A DNA stretch of 64,000 nucleotides from Pycnopodia helianthoides (GCA_032158295.1 CM063260.1:14286452-14350451), one strand, 5' to 3'. Positions 23,872-35,533 are shown, counted from the first letter of the stretch. Program-made: numbers and translations. Notes: generated by a model not told the origin, from the sequence alone.

Positions 23872-24008
23872 GGGTTTGCTTTTCGGTCAGATATTTTGTA
23901 GCCTTGCATTTGTGTATTTTCCGATCTCATGGGGGAGGGGAAAAAGGGGGGGGGGAGTGTTCCAGGGGAGGGTACACCTTGCCACTCGGGAGGGTTGTAA
24001 GACCTGTC
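23872..24008 (+). repeat. G-rich dispersed repeat, copy 4
   Basis: gcatttgtgtattttccgatctcat, G-runs and gttccaggggagggtacacc; a diverged copy of the family at 245-420, 3556-3705 and 11505-11633. Confidence 0.45.
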
Positions 24009-24523
24009 CTCTTACATCCAAGGATAACAAACACATAAAAGACAACAATAATCATCCAGCAACATGCATGGCTGCTATTTCATTCATAGGTGAAATCATA
24101 GTAACTGCCTCACGAGGCTAGATCGAAACCTAAAATGTCACGAAGTCCTTTCCATGGAGACTGACTCTATATGAATGAATTAATGAGGTGCTGTCACTAT
24201 GATGAGATGAGCATAAAGTGTAAGGACCTCTTCGCTGAGGGTATTCAAGTAGCACTCGACTTTATCCCACTTTGTCTTGAGTTAACGAACAGTCAGATGA
24301 GTCATTACATATAGAGACTGTCTTCTAATCAGGTCATCAGAGCAAGAGGTGTTGAACCCCCTCGACCCCAGACTGACTCGCATTAACCCCCCTGGGCACG
24401 AGTTCGCAGAAATGCAGTTTCTTTGGGTTGGTACTTCAGCATGTTATTCATGCCAAAAAGTACAAGTTGTTTAGAACTTAGTAAGTAAAGTCAAGCCAAT
24501 ACACACAGAGTGTGTTTTCCTGT

Positions 24524-24671
24524 AGATGGATCGCACATGACGTCATTGACCACCATCTTTGATGACAAACAATGGAAACGTGCACGCGTGTACGCGATGC
24601 GCACAACTCTCTGCCAATGATAGCCTTTCACGCGTGCACATTTCATCAAAGATGGCGGCCAATGCAATGGG
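24524..24671. mobile_element. Fold-back element, second copy of the 6512-6677 family
   Basis: It matches agatggatcgcacatgacgtcattgaccaccatctttgatg through atttcatcaaagatggcggccaatg, but the outermost right arm is lost, so only part of the hairpin remains. Just upstream, 24,440-24,510 resembles 2,240-2,320 (aaaagtacaagttgtt...agccaata). Confidence 0.7.
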
Positions 24672-26894
24672 CCTATAGGGACATGTCAATTTAGGCACTT
24701 CATTCTAAGCTTTCTACAGTAGTTGGCCCAAACAGATACTCAAGGCCACCCCGTAAACACTACACACTCCACAAGGCCCTTACTCGCCTTTATGGAAGGG
24801 CGCTGTGTCAAGAATTACACACCGATATATGAGAACTGCAGTACATCCAGTACCTCCTAGGAGGGCTAGGTCATTGGTCTTTATTTGGACACTTAACTTT
24901 GGCATTATTTTGAATCTAAGGATAAAAACAGATCTATGATTAATCAAAAACTAGTTTCAAGTTCAAAGCTCACTGGTTAAAAACTTAATAACATTCGTCT
25001 GAAATGCCGTCACCAGTCAAGAAAATAGCAATCAATTAGCCCCGACATTACAGTTGCTTATTTCGATTGCTTGAAAAATCATCAATCGGTTCCCGTTAAT
25101 TTCACGTGACTATATACCGACCGAGGAGATTTTCACAGGCTGTTTGATTTGTGCGATTGTGTGGTTACAAGAACTACGATGATGTACCCTTTAAGCTTTG
25201 ATCAATGTTGTAAAACTTCCAACATGAATGGAAGGTGAGCACAGTGTGCAGAAACACCTCACACTGAGCAATGTTAGCAATAGGAGACGTTTGCAGGGCT
25301 CATTTTGCCCGTATATACTCGGCCTTTGAAGAGCTCGTATCGACGGTGAACTTATTGTACCGTAGCTTAAATTTCCGTAATTGCAACTCTAGTACCCACT
25401 GGCAGACAAGCGATGACGTCACGTCTATCTGCTAAAGCACCTGTCTACACTCAGACACTGGTCAATATGCATTGTAGACGCCAATCACAGTGAGAGTAAG
25501 GTGGCCTCTAAAGGCCATTTCAAATTCCAATGTGTCATTTAATAAAGGCCATGTTTTATACTCTATGAGTGAGTAAAATCACTTGGTGTGACATTGTCAA
25601 AACAAGCTAATTAGGAGCTTTCACAGAATGATCATGTCTGTCTAAAGATCCCCTCAACAATAGAACATAGTTGATCAACACCACACTTTGGAACATACTC
25701 AGTAGGTGACAGCGGACATACCAGGGAGTTTGCCATTGTTATGTAAATCTGAGCATACGCACAGTTCTGTGAAAATGGGATATCTGTAAGTTTGCCGCCA
25801 CCTAGCGTTTCGAAAAGTACCTTCTAAAAACCAAGAAACTAAAATGTGTATTGTCTTTCTGCAGGAAACCGATTTTTGTTGAAATACAGATAGTCGAGTA
25901 AAATGTGAAATGCATTTATTACCGGGGGGGGGGGCAATAAAGTGGTGGCATAATAACCCACTGGTTTACATACTCTTTTCATTGTTGGTGTTTCCCTGTT
26001 GTGACTGAGGAATTGACGGTGTTATTTTTCAGAATCTTACGTCATTATGACCCAATGTGGAATTGTGGAAATCTATACCGAGATTTGGCAATTACGCCTG
26101 AACACCCTATAGACGCTTGCATCCGTGCTGCAGGCAATAGTCGTTACTGAAACCCGACGGCTCTTTGCAAACTGTCTTCATCTACTCAATAAAACGTTCA
26201 CGGTATACGAGGAAAGAACAAAATCCAAAAACAAAACAGCCGTCTGACGAGTTCATGGGATTGAAATGCAACTCTAGTATGTGACCGGGGTAAAGGGCTC
26301 GAAATTTTCAATCGATTTTTGTCCTCCTTCGATTTTCCCAGATGACATTTTGACGCCGGTTGATCGGGCTATTTTGCTCTGAATGGATTGTGGCTGGGAT
26401 ATGATTACACCAACAGTGCTGGTATACATTAGGTTGACATTACACGTGGTTTGGGGGTACTGGGTGTGTTTACTTGCTATTACAACATTTCGCAGTGCAG
26501 TTAAAACAAAATAACTCATATTTGACGACAGTGCGAAAAAGTGTCCCGTGCTCCATCAAAGCAAAATTAATAACATTTTAGAAACTCAGTTATCAATATT
26601 TTTAATAAAAAACTTGGTGCAATGTAAACAATGTTAACTAATATCAGAAATATTCTATTAGTAAAAAGCATACCACATGCAGTTGGTTAACGTTTCAGAT
26701 TCGTACAAACCACAATGATCAGCTGACTGAGTACATATAAATTAATGTTGAGTGAACAAAGAGAAATTGACTAGAGCAGGATATGAACCTGTAAGTGTGA
26801 CCTCCGGATTGTTTATATACGTGCCGGTGCTCTACCTAACAACATGACATCTTGCCCTATGTTGGATGATTCCATATAATGGAAATATCTTTGC
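24672..26894. other. Intergenic region with no supported gene
   Basis: Apart from a reverse-oriented tRNA-like SINE head at about 26765-26845 and a G-run at about 25924-25934, I see no repeat or gene. The minus-strand frame at 26274-26519 has no motif. Confidence 0.45.
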
Positions 26895-27225
26895 CATTTG
26901 CGAGTTGATTTGAATAAAGTCTTGTACAATGACTTGCTTAGTCACAAGTCACCGCTTACATTTGAATTCCTCAGACTATAGAGACAGTTGCTATGTCAAA
27001 TGGTTCGGGGCGAGCTTTTGTATAGCAACCTCCAGATGAGCAAACCCTGGTACCATTCATTCAGAATTGTGTATGGGTGTTCGCCGTCTCTTACGTAACT
27101 ACGCAAAAGCATGCCCCGAATCATGTCACTTAGCAACTGACTCTATAGTCTGATGAATTCAAATGCAAGTGGTAATTTGTGATCAAGTACGTCATTGTAC
27201 CAGACAATATTCAAATCTAACACGC
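26895..27225. mobile_element. Fold-back element with arms of about 130 bp
   Basis: The left arm reads gatttgaataaagtcttgta..., then catttgaattcctcagacta and ggttcggggcgagcttttg. It is mirrored on the right by caaaagcatgccccgaatca, then tagtctgatgaattcaaatg and tgtaccagacaatattcaaatc. Arms match at roughly 85% by eye. No coding capacity is seen. Confidence 0.75.
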
Positions 27226-27429
27226 AAGGCTTGTTTCATGGGTCAGCTTACCGATGAATTCTGCGCTTACGGCCCGCACATAGAATCACGCTTTACATGG
27301 TGCTGTAAGCGTGCACCGAATGATGTGGTAAGCTGAGCCATAGGCCCATCTTGTATTACTACATTACAAATGCATTCAGTACTATTTACTAATATGCTGC
27401 ATTAAAAGTTTGTGCATTACGTTTAATAA

Positions 27430-27985
27430 TAAAAATAATAAAAGGTATTTATACTGCGCTTTTCCTAAACATGATCAAAGCGCATAACAAAGAAATGGAT
27501 GAATTAAAAACAAGCTAGTGCAAATCATAAATCTACAATTTAGGAAAGAGATAAGTTTTAAGTTTTTTCTTAAATGTAACAATACAAGAAGAATTACGGA
27601 CATTAATTGGGAGACTGTTCCAAAGTTCAGCAGCAGAGTGTGAGAAGGCGTGTTTGCCACAAGTTAGTCTGGACTCGTGAGTGTTAAGCCGAGTTTTATC
27701 AGAAGAAGAACGGAGTCCTTGACGGTGGTTTTGGCGAAGATGAAACATATCAGAGAGATAAGGTGGAGCAATGCCATTTAAACATTTAAAAACATATAGA
27801 AGAGTTTTGAACTGAATGCGTTTCTCCATGGGTAGCCAGTGTAGTTTAGCAAGTAAGGGAGATCCATGAGCTCTCCAACAGTTAACAGTGAGAACAAGTT
27901 TGGCAGCTCTGTATTGAATACAGAGCGGCAGACTGGTTCCAACACTACAGTCGAACCATGCTCGTGATTGCTTACACACCTAGCT
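27430..27985 (-). mobile_element. 5'-truncated non-LTR retrotransposon (LINE) 3' end
   Basis: A minus-strand frame at 27979-27533 carries the conserved post-polymerase C-terminus of many LINE reverse transcriptases: HWLPMEKRIQFKTLLYVFKC, then LNGIAPPYLSDM, then HAFSHSAAELWNSLPINVR and FKKKLKTYLF. A stop is followed by a short 3' UTR with gcgcagtataaataccttttattatttttattat, a typical CR1/L2-like tail. The polymerase and endonuclease are missing, so it is a dead 5'-truncated insertion. Confidence 0.85.
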
Positions 27986-28490
27986 ATTTATAGGGAAACT
28001 TATATTATTCATAAAGGCTCAAGAATTTCGTTCAGCAAAATCAAAATATTTATCTTCGGTAGCTGAATGATTTTCTCCAGTTAGTTTGATTACAATCTCT
28101 GTTATCAGCGACGCAGCCACAGGGCGGGGTAGGGGCTTCACGTGCCCACACCAACAAATCCAAATACATAGTGCCCTTAAAACGAGACGATCGCGTCCCC
28201 TGAAATGCTCGCCCCTCCCCCCAATTTTCTTTGTTTTTGTAAAAATATATATAAACAAATTAATAAATAAAAAAATAAAAAAATAAAAAACACAAATAAA
28301 TAAATATAGGCTAAATGAATAAAAAAAAACTATACAAAAACTAAATAATTAAAACAGAACGACACGACCCCACCAATAAAAAACATGGCCCCGCTGTCTG
28401 CTGCTATTGAGGCAATCTACACTTAAGCTACAGTGGGTAGGGTCTGTATAAAGATTTGTTCCCTTCAACATTAACTTCTAAAATTGTTGT

Positions 28491-28952
28491 TCAGTTTTTA
28501 ATACTTCGAGTTGAACTCTGTATTATCCCAATCTCTTCATAGCTCGCCTTTTCATTTTTTACTTCAACTGGCTCGTAGTGGGTATCTTGACTTGACGTGG
28601 TTGGTTTGGGCTCTACTTGTTGGGTTTGCTGAGATTCAGTTCTAAGTTCGTCTGGCCGGGCGTAGTCATCCTCGGGGCTGTCAGTCTCTACTTTACTTGG
28701 TTGGTAGTAGGTATGTTGAGTATCAGTCGCTCCTGAGCTTGATGTTGGTTCAATGTGCACACTGACTTGGTGATGCATTCCTTGGTCATTGGGATCATCT
28801 GGCCGAGCGTAGTCATCCTCTGGGCTGTCAGTCTCTACTTCAACTGGTTGGTAGTAGGTATCTTGTATGGTAGTTGCAGCCGTAGTAGGTTCCATGTAGA
28901 CTCTGTTCTTGTCCTCCGTTGGCTGCAGCTCCATATAGGGATCAGCTTTAGG
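28491..28952 (-). pseudogene. Out-of-frame signalling tail of the 29632-28835 Ig receptor
   Basis: This frame encodes the receptor-type tail (KADPYMELQPTEDKNRVYMEP) but is offset by one base from the ectodomain frame upstream. The tail is the longest of the cluster. The TYYQP...ETDSPEDDYARP module is present twice, followed by HYEPVEV and SYEEIGI, giving at least six YxxP-type tyrosines (YMEP, YYQP and YARP each in repeats, and YEP). It is out of reach of the ribosome unless the frame is corrected by splicing, editing, frameshifting or a sequence error. Its preserved length and motifs imply that the loss is recent or not real. Confidence 0.75.
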
Positions 28953-29632
28953 GATTTCAAATCGAGCCTTGGTTTTAGGGATTTCAAATCGAGCCTTGGT
29001 TTTAGGGATTCAGATCGAGACTTGGCCAGACGTTTAATAAGAAGATTATTGAACAGTACAAGTTTAATGACTGTCAAGATTAGAACAACAATGACGGTGA
29101 AAAAGGCCAGAAGTAGAAATAGGAAAACTTCAAAGGCTGCTATCCATTGCGAACATGCTGACGGAGGGGTGATAGTGGATTCTGCTGAAGACCGGGGTTT
29201 ACTGGTAGAAAATTGCGGCTCTGTTAACGTTAGTGAAATCATTGATGTAGCTACAATATTGGACATTCCAGTAACACTGAGATCTCTAACATTGCACATA
29301 AACTCCATAATGTCTCCTTGTTGTAGATCGGTGATTGACATAGATTGAATTGTTATACCCGGATCTGTTGTTGATGTAAATCTAAATCGTCTGTTGGTTG
29401 TGATAGTAGTTTCACCCCATCTAAGTGTTTGGTTGTCGGCCCTCAAAACTACGACGTGATCTGACTGAAGGTTCGTAGCGACACACCTCATATCAACCTG
29501 CCTGCCCTCCTTACGATCAGCCTCTGGTGTTAAGATCACTGCAGATACTGTTGGTTGAGCAGTGACAACCATCAGGAGTCCGCCTGCATCAAATGAACAC
29601 CAAACACACACCAGCAACAAGTGGGAACCCAT
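28835..29632 (-). CDS. One-Ig type I membrane receptor, tail frameshifted
   Basis: 265 residues as read. It has a signal peptide (LLLVCVWCSF..., residues 1-25) and a single Ig domain with Cys50 and Cys113. A short Ser/Thr stalk and a membrane segment at about 164-195 follow, then a basic tail. It opens with the cluster's shared segment (SAVILTPEADRKEG). The usual Trp after the first Cys is Leu here (VVVLRAD instead of IVEWRTE). The membrane segment holds a Glu and a Lys. After Glu208 a single missing base, relative to two neighbouring 27-bp repeats at about 29,010, shifts the frame, so the protein ends in Lys/Arg/Leu repeats instead of the tyrosine tail in the adjacent frame. It is the 3'-most gene of the cluster. 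Confidence 0.75.
   Translation of the reverse strand: MGSHLLLVCVWCSFDAGGLLMVVTAQPTVSAVILTPEADRKEGRQVDMRCVATNLQSDHVVVLRADNQTLRWGETTITTNRRFRFTSTTDPGITIQSMSITDLQQGDIMEFMCNVRDLSVTGMSNIVATSMISLTLTEPQFSTSKPRSSAESTITPPSACSQWIAAFEVFLFLLLAFFTVIVVLILTVIKLVLFNNLLIKRLAKSRSESLKPRLDLKSLKPRLDLKSLKLIPIWSCSQRRTRTESTWNLLRLQLPYKIPTTNQLK
28949..29026. repeat. 27-bp triplicated repeat in a receptor tail
   Basis: Three tandem copies of tagggatttcaaatcgagcc/ttggttt encode FEIPKTKAR-like units on the minus strand. The third (5'-most in the gene) copy reads gggattcagatcg, one base shorter than gggatttcaaatcg. This is where the receptor frame is lost. Confidence 0.85.
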
Positions 29633-32244
29633 GATTCCCCTTATACTTCTTCAACGGGGTTATTGTACACTAAAAATACAATTCGTAAGTCGTGAACAGA
29701 CAGCGATGAAACATGACTTCTATTTCCGTTTCACGGGTGTCACACGCCAACGGAATTTTACAATGAAAATAGTGTGTACAAATATACCCTTTTCATCAGT
29801 GAATAACTACAGGGTCAGCCATGTCATGGTCTCATAAAAAGTATTAACCCAGGTTAAAATACATTGCCAGTCTGCACATTATGGATCACCTTTGTCTAAG
29901 TTTTTTTTTTACAACTGGTGTACGTTATACACGGTAAGCCAAAATAGTCGTCTCTTGTTTCCAGGGTGTGGTACCTGCATGCGTAATATTGGATGTGATG
30001 TGTCATGCACGGAACAGAACCCTGTATTCTTTTATTATTCATTACTCCCCCAGCTCATTTGCCCACTTGCCCACAAGTGACCTCAATCCTGCACTATCCT
30101 CCACTCTTATCAGTCCACATCAAAATGGTTGGACTTAAGATTGGTACGCCTGGCCCAGTGGTAATCAAATGATATATTGGCCCTACAATAGCCAATCCTC
30201 CACAATGAACCAACTTCCTTTGGAGGATTTAGGATTGAGGGTTAAAAGAAGGGGGTTTCCCGTTTATTCTGGCATGGTTGGCAGCAGATTGTACCACATC
30301 ACATTGTAAACCCTTACAAACTGCTTTATAAATGGCCTCACAATTCATAACTCTGAATGAACCTGTCATAAATAATAAACGCTTTGAGACGCCGGGAATG
30401 CTATTAAGAACTGCGTATTGTATTGTTATATCATTTTTTATTGTAGCTTATCATTAAAAAAAAAAGAAGTTTAAAACTTATAAAGACATAATTTAAGTTA
30501 AATTAAAACTATTTCTTACAAGTAACGGAGCGAATTGGACTTGTGAAGCTAAGAACATTTCTTAGGTGTGGGTGTGGGGGGGAGAGGAGGCTTGGGCTTT
30601 GAGCGGGTGTTTATGAAGTGCTGGGTGTGTATATAGTGTGACAATATTCTGCCATTCTGTTCTTCACTCTCCCCCTACTTATAGGGCGGGCTGCTACTCT
30701 TATAATATAATAATGACTGATACATCACAGAGGCAGTAGAGGCACTTGCCCCATTGCCCCTGGACATTGCCTTGGTGCACCCTTGAAATGTTCCAATAAA
30801 AATTTACAATTTCCACAAAGAGGTGCCCTTTACTAAGAAGAAAACGCCTTGGTGTCCTTGCCATTTCAAAAGCGAAATATCAGGCCATATTATTTCTAAT
30901 CTATAGATTATTTCATACTGTAACTTGTATACGTTAATTATATTGGACAACACTTATTTACACAGCTCATTCCCGGTCATGTCCCTGAGCGATACATTTA
31001 ACCATAAATTGCTTCTCTTAACCCAGGTGTATGAATAGGAACATGAGAGGGCTGAGACAGTGCTGTGTTTGATTAACCGCTTAGTGCTAATTTAAACAGC
31101 TTGTGTTTGTATGCTCCTGTGGGAGTTGAGAAAGTTAGAGGATTGATCTAAGTACGTCCAATGAACAGGGTTAATGTTAAAAAGCGCCTCGATCTGACTA
31201 CTAGAATATAACCACTACATAAGAATTAAAAGTATTTCTATTGTTAAAGTCGTTCAGTCAAACGAAACTATAATGAGTATGAGAAATATTCATTTTATAA
31301 ACAGAATAGAAAGCGACCGATGAAACTTTCTAAGAAAACATGCAATGAACAAATGTTATTGCTTACAATGATATTTACTTCAATATTGAAATGCAACAGA
31401 GTGAAAAATATCTGGTATGTCTTCTTTAAAAATTCATTCATTAAAGGTCTGCTGCCACCTACTGTCCCAAAGTTTCCAATTGCTTTCTTAAAGAACTTCA
31501 GGATATTTCTTTCGTTGACAGAAAAAGCCCCAAAACGTGTACTCTAACACTAAACAAATTACGGTACTCTAACAATGGGAACAATGCTACCCTACAAGTA
31601 ATTTACAAATGAAAACAACTCCACATCCACGGGTATTTCAAAATATAGGAGACAATGGAGGAAACAATAACACTTATCACCAATGTTGAAAGTGTGTGCG
31701 CTCACATTCTGCTCATAAGACCAAACACTCGTCACTTAAAAGTATTATTTCAATTTAATTCAACCTTCTATCCAACAGTGTCAAGTCTATATGGACAATA
31801 ATTTAATCGGCTCCTTCCATTTTCAGATGAACTATTTTCTAAACCGAAGTGAAATCTAATAATATATCAAAAACAAAAAAGCGATTAGTAGACAAAATGC
31901 CGTGCGTTAAAATAGGTATCAACAAACCAAGAAGCTGAGTACATGCAACATTAAGTCCTCGATTACAGTTTTTACTTATTGTAAAAGTTTCAAAATTCTG
32001 GGTATGTAGAATGAATAATGCGGGTTTCAATAGACACACATTCCAGATTGTTAATCTGTGGCTGCACTTTTCTTATGGATCGTCAGCGTCTCTGATCCTC
32101 CTCTCAGTGACTATTCAACTAAAACACACTCTGCTCATAATACCAAACACTCCAGACTTGCAAGACAGATTACAATTCACGCAAAGGGGTGTATTAAAGT
32201 CAGTGTTTGTGTCCGAGACAGGTGGATACCGGGTACTCGTTGTT
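29633..32244. other. Intergenic region between two Ig receptors
   Basis: No gene seen. The ORFs at 29892-30080 and 31320-31547 are short and motif-free. A passage at about 30,720-30,900 weakly resembles 16,270-16,410 in inverse orientation, which suggests an old dispersed repeat. Confidence 0.45.
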
Positions 32245-33543
32245 TTAGGACTTGATATTCTGATATGGTCTCTCAGATGAACTCTGTGGCTGTCTGACCG
32301 CTTCATAGCTGGTGTTGGTGTTAGTGCTGCCCTCTGGCCGAGCGTAGTCATGCTCTGGGCTGTCAATCTCTACTTCAACTGGTTGGTAGTAGGTATCTTG
32401 TGTGGTAGTTGTAGCCGTAGTAGGTTCCATGTAGACTCTGTTCTTGTCCTCCGTTGGTTGCAGCTCCATGTAAGGATCAGCTTTGGGTACATTGGTTTCC
32501 TTCTCATTGGTGATATTAAGATATCGATGTTTGATGAGGAAGATGTTCACGATGAGAGAGACAATGAAGAGGATGAGACTGATGATGAAGCATACGAGCC
32601 ACGGTGTATAAACCACGTTAGATTCCTTGGTCGTGGTGGGGACGGCTTGACATAGCTGGCAATAAGACATATTGAAGTTAGATTGATCAGTAGTTGGTTT
32701 GAGTGATGTTTCACCAGTCATGGTGCGATGAGAGTCCAATGAAGTGGGTTCTACTGATGACAATGGGTGTTGTGGAAGTGTCATGGGACCAACAGTTATT
32801 GGTCCAATCGTACATGACCTTTCCATTCCTGTGAATGGTGATGGGTTCGAGTGCGGGGTGATTTTACATTCATAAGAACCCTCGTCATCAGCTGCAGTAA
32901 CACTCAGCTGTAATGATCTCATTTGTTCTTTACTATCTCTTCCATACGTCCATGCATAGACAGTACTAGTCGTAAGAATCTGTGTTTGTACTGCTGGGTT
33001 TCCTAACTCAGTAGTGCAGCTCATGTTTACTGTGGTTCCTTCTTGTACAGTGAAAGGACCATCAGGAATGCAGATGGGGTACATTGCAGATGGGAAGTAA
33101 AGCACTGTAAAAGAGATGGTTTGTGCTTCTACCAATATAGTGCTATTCAGTTCACCAGAGTCCCTCACTCGGCAACCGTAACTCACTACTGTGTCCTCCT
33201 TGGTAGCATTAAAAGAAAGTATCTCCATCTTATTTTGAGCCCAAGACGATTCTTGTTCAAAAAGCATGTATCTCGGATCTACACTCTTTCCATTCCGAGC
33301 TAGTGATACCTCCTGCTGAGCGTCCACGATCCTCGTCCACTCGATGATATAACCTGACATCGTCACGTTAATAGCTTGACATAATAGTCGCACTTCGTTA
33401 CCCTCTACAGGATCACCCTCTGCTGGTGTTACCTGAAGGATAGTCACATTCTGTGCATTGACACATGTAAGTAAACATGTATGTTCCAGAGAGCACCACA
33501 CAAGAAGTAAATGCAACAACCAACACTCTCGAGACATGGTCAT
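32245..33543 (-). CDS. Two-Ig type I membrane receptor, divergent member
   Basis: 432 residues, single exon. Signal peptide at 1-30. Ig1 has Cys55 and Cys124 with Trp69. Ig2 has Cys176 and Cys226 plus an extra bracketing pair, Cys158 (YPICIPDGP) and Cys244 (RSCTIGPI). A Ser/Thr stalk has a CQLC pair at 295-298, and the membrane segment spans about 314-337. Tail tyrosines: Y358 (YMEL), Y371 (YMEP), Y385 (YYQP), Y400 (YARP), Y413 (YEAV) and Y427 (YQNI). The ectodomain is far from the other paralogues, yet the tail DNA is almost identical to that of the gene at 43019-44197, which suggests conversion. The ligand is unknown. A receptor role follows from architecture; an immune function is only inferred. 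Confidence 0.85.
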   Translation of the reverse strand: MTMSRECWLLHLLLVWCSLEHTCLLTCVNAQNVTILQVTPAEGDPVEGNEVRLLCQAINVTMSGYIIEWTRIVDAQQEVSLARNGKSVDPRYMLFEQESSWAQNKMEILSFNATKEDTVVSYGCRVRDSGELNSTILVEAQTISFTVLYFPSAMYPICIPDGPFTVQEGTTVNMSCTTELGNPAVQTQILTTSTVYAWTYGRDSKEQMRSLQLSVTAADDEGSYECKITPHSNPSPFTGMERSCTIGPITVGPMTLPQHPLSSVEPTSLDSHRTMTGETSLKPTTDQSNFNMSYCQLCQAVPTTTKESNVVYTPWLVCFIISLILFIVSLIVNIFLIKHRYLNITNEKETNVPKADPYMELQPTEDKNRVYMEPTTATTTTQDTYYQPVEVEIDSPEHDYARPEGSTNTNTSYEAVRQPQSSSERPYQNIKS

Positions 33544-33867
33544 AATTATAACAGTTAGAAATCACTTCTCGATCAGATTCGTATCAAGCATGGAAATAAG
33601 TGTCCACCGCTAGAAAATATTTCCTCAATTTATTTCTAACCATTGCATGTAGCCTTACAAAAATGTTATTTATACTGCTCATTTCCGGGTTATTCGCCTG
33701 TCATGCCTCAATAATATCAGTGAACAGTTTCACTTTTAATGGTGTCCAATATTTGTATAACTTAATTTAAAATGAATATTATAATTTAACATGGCCAACC
33801 AAAGCTAGCATATTAAACAATATAGTTTGCACAAGTTTAAAGTGTGATTATGTGATACAAAGTTAGT

Positions 33868-34023
33868 AGCTTGACATCGTAGTTCCACTTCGTTACCCTC
33901 TACAGGATCACCCTCTGCTGATGTTACCTGAAGGATTGTCACACTCTGTGCATTGACTGCTATAAGTTTCGTATCAAAAGAACATATCAGCAACAGGTGA
34001 ATGAACCAACAACCTCGACCCAT
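33868..34023 (-). pseudogene. Truncated 5' fragment of a 32245-33543-like receptor
   Basis: From the ATG at 34023 it encodes a signal peptide and the start of Ig1 (SVTILQVTSAEGDPVEGNE, then LRCQATN). This is closely similar to residues 31-58 of the receptor at 33543-32245. Similarity stops abruptly after the first Ig cysteine, and no further exon is seen. An in-frame extension exists upstream to 34095, but the homology begins at 34023. It is an incomplete duplicate. Confidence 0.75.
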
Positions 34024-34770
34024 GATTGTTGAAAAGTTCCTTGTTATCAAAAGTAAAGACGAAGAGGAGTTTGTACAAGATAAACGGCAAGACATGAAAA
34101 ACTGTCAGTTGAAGGTCTCGTTATCATACCTGTTTATTTAAATACATAAAACTTCCTCAAATGATTGACCTAAATATTTCAAGACAGTACTGTTTTTCAT
34201 ATTGCAGCAATGGTGGTTATGTGAGGTTGAGTCATGCTATGCTGTGATTTCAATAGCTCCATAGATATGCAAATTAAGCCTCTGGCTATAAATATATTAA
34301 TCTTTTCATCACTTCATACATTGAACTTCCTTATAGTTGACTTGATCAGGGCATAGAACGATTACTGCAACCCACTGTGACGTGGTATCAGGTGAGTTAA
34401 CCAACAACCTCGGCCGGGGTCGAGGTTGTTTGTTAGTGGTCAGTGATTGTTGATAAGTTCCTTGCAATCAAAATTTAAGACGAGGAGGATTTTGTGCACC
34501 AATGAACAGCAAGATACTTATGAACTACTGTCGTCAGGTGGAAGTTTAGGTCTCGTATCTGATTGTATCCAATTTTTGACTTTTCCCCCTGATAACTTTG
34601 GTTTCACCACAGTAGCATTTTCGTATTAGCATTATTACAATTGCATCAATAGAGGGTTACGCATGGGAAAGTCTGTAATGTTGTAACTGCAATACCTCCA
34701 TAGATATGCAAATCAAACCTCTGGCTCTAAATACGTTCATCGTATATTTATACTGAACTTCCTTGTAATG
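33985..34770. repeat. Tandem duplication of a receptor 5' flank (two units)
   Basis: Unit 1 (about 33,985-34,345) and unit 2 (about 34,395-34,770) share three segments in the same order: ccaacaacctcg, gttgataagttccttgc/gttgaaaagttccttg and ccatagatatgcaaat-y-aa-r-cctctggct. Each ends in tgaacttcctt. Both keep an ATGCAAAT octamer (34,264-34,271 and 34,699-34,706). In unit 2 the coding part has decayed. Confidence 0.65.
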
Positions 34771-35533
34771 TATTTGTGTTTGTTGAAGAAGAAAAAAAAA
34801 CCGCTAACATTTATGGGGAAAAAAGTATGCACATCGACATGGTTTAGGCCTACTATAATATTGCTCTTTGAGACGAGAACATTTGAAGAAAGACATAAAC
34901 CTCTGAACATTTCGTTGCAAACTGAAACTTAAAACAGCTTTTGCTTTTTAAATTCATTGCAAGTTTCTCCTTTTCAATTAAGCTAAACACTCAACAAGAA
35001 AATATCTTGCCAAAGTCCCTGTATGACAGGGTGACTGGAAAACACCTACGGCAAAATTTACTCTCCCATCTAAAATATTGGGGGGAGACTTTTTCCATGC
35101 AGTTCAACTTTCACGGTTATATGCGCCATCTTGTTCAAGGGGCAAACGTATTTCAATTCAACGCATGCGTCTGAAAGGTTGCTGAAAGTTCGAGGCGACG
35201 AATCGCAAACGGCACCGAGTATTCGAAGTATAACAATGAATTGAATCGAACAAGACCGTGACAGTGCTTATGAAGCTGTCTATCAAAATATGTGTATGTC
35301 TATACGTTAAGGCTCGATTTCACAAAGAAGCAACATTCATCTTAAGATGAGTTGTCAGTATCACCATGGCGATTTGTATTGTGACATCACACTTTGCTTG
35401 GTAATTAAGATTGATACACAGTTAAGATCAATCTGAACTCTTTGTGAAATCGAACTGAAATATCTTGGTTATGGTACATTTAACAGTTACAAAAAAGCTT
35501 TAACATGCAGAGCCAATCAGCAGAGAGTGTTTA
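34771..35533. other. Intergenic spacer with one fold-back element
   Basis: A small fold-back element lies at about 35313-35452 (gctcgatttcacaaag against ctttgtgaaatcgaac). No gene seen. Confidence 0.5.

Noticed and set aside
28755..29348. 197-residue plus-strand frame over the receptor, and similar plus-strand frames at 32350, 41255, 43151 and 45265
   Set aside because: These are antisense shadows; their recurrence follows from the paralogous minus-strand tail sequence.
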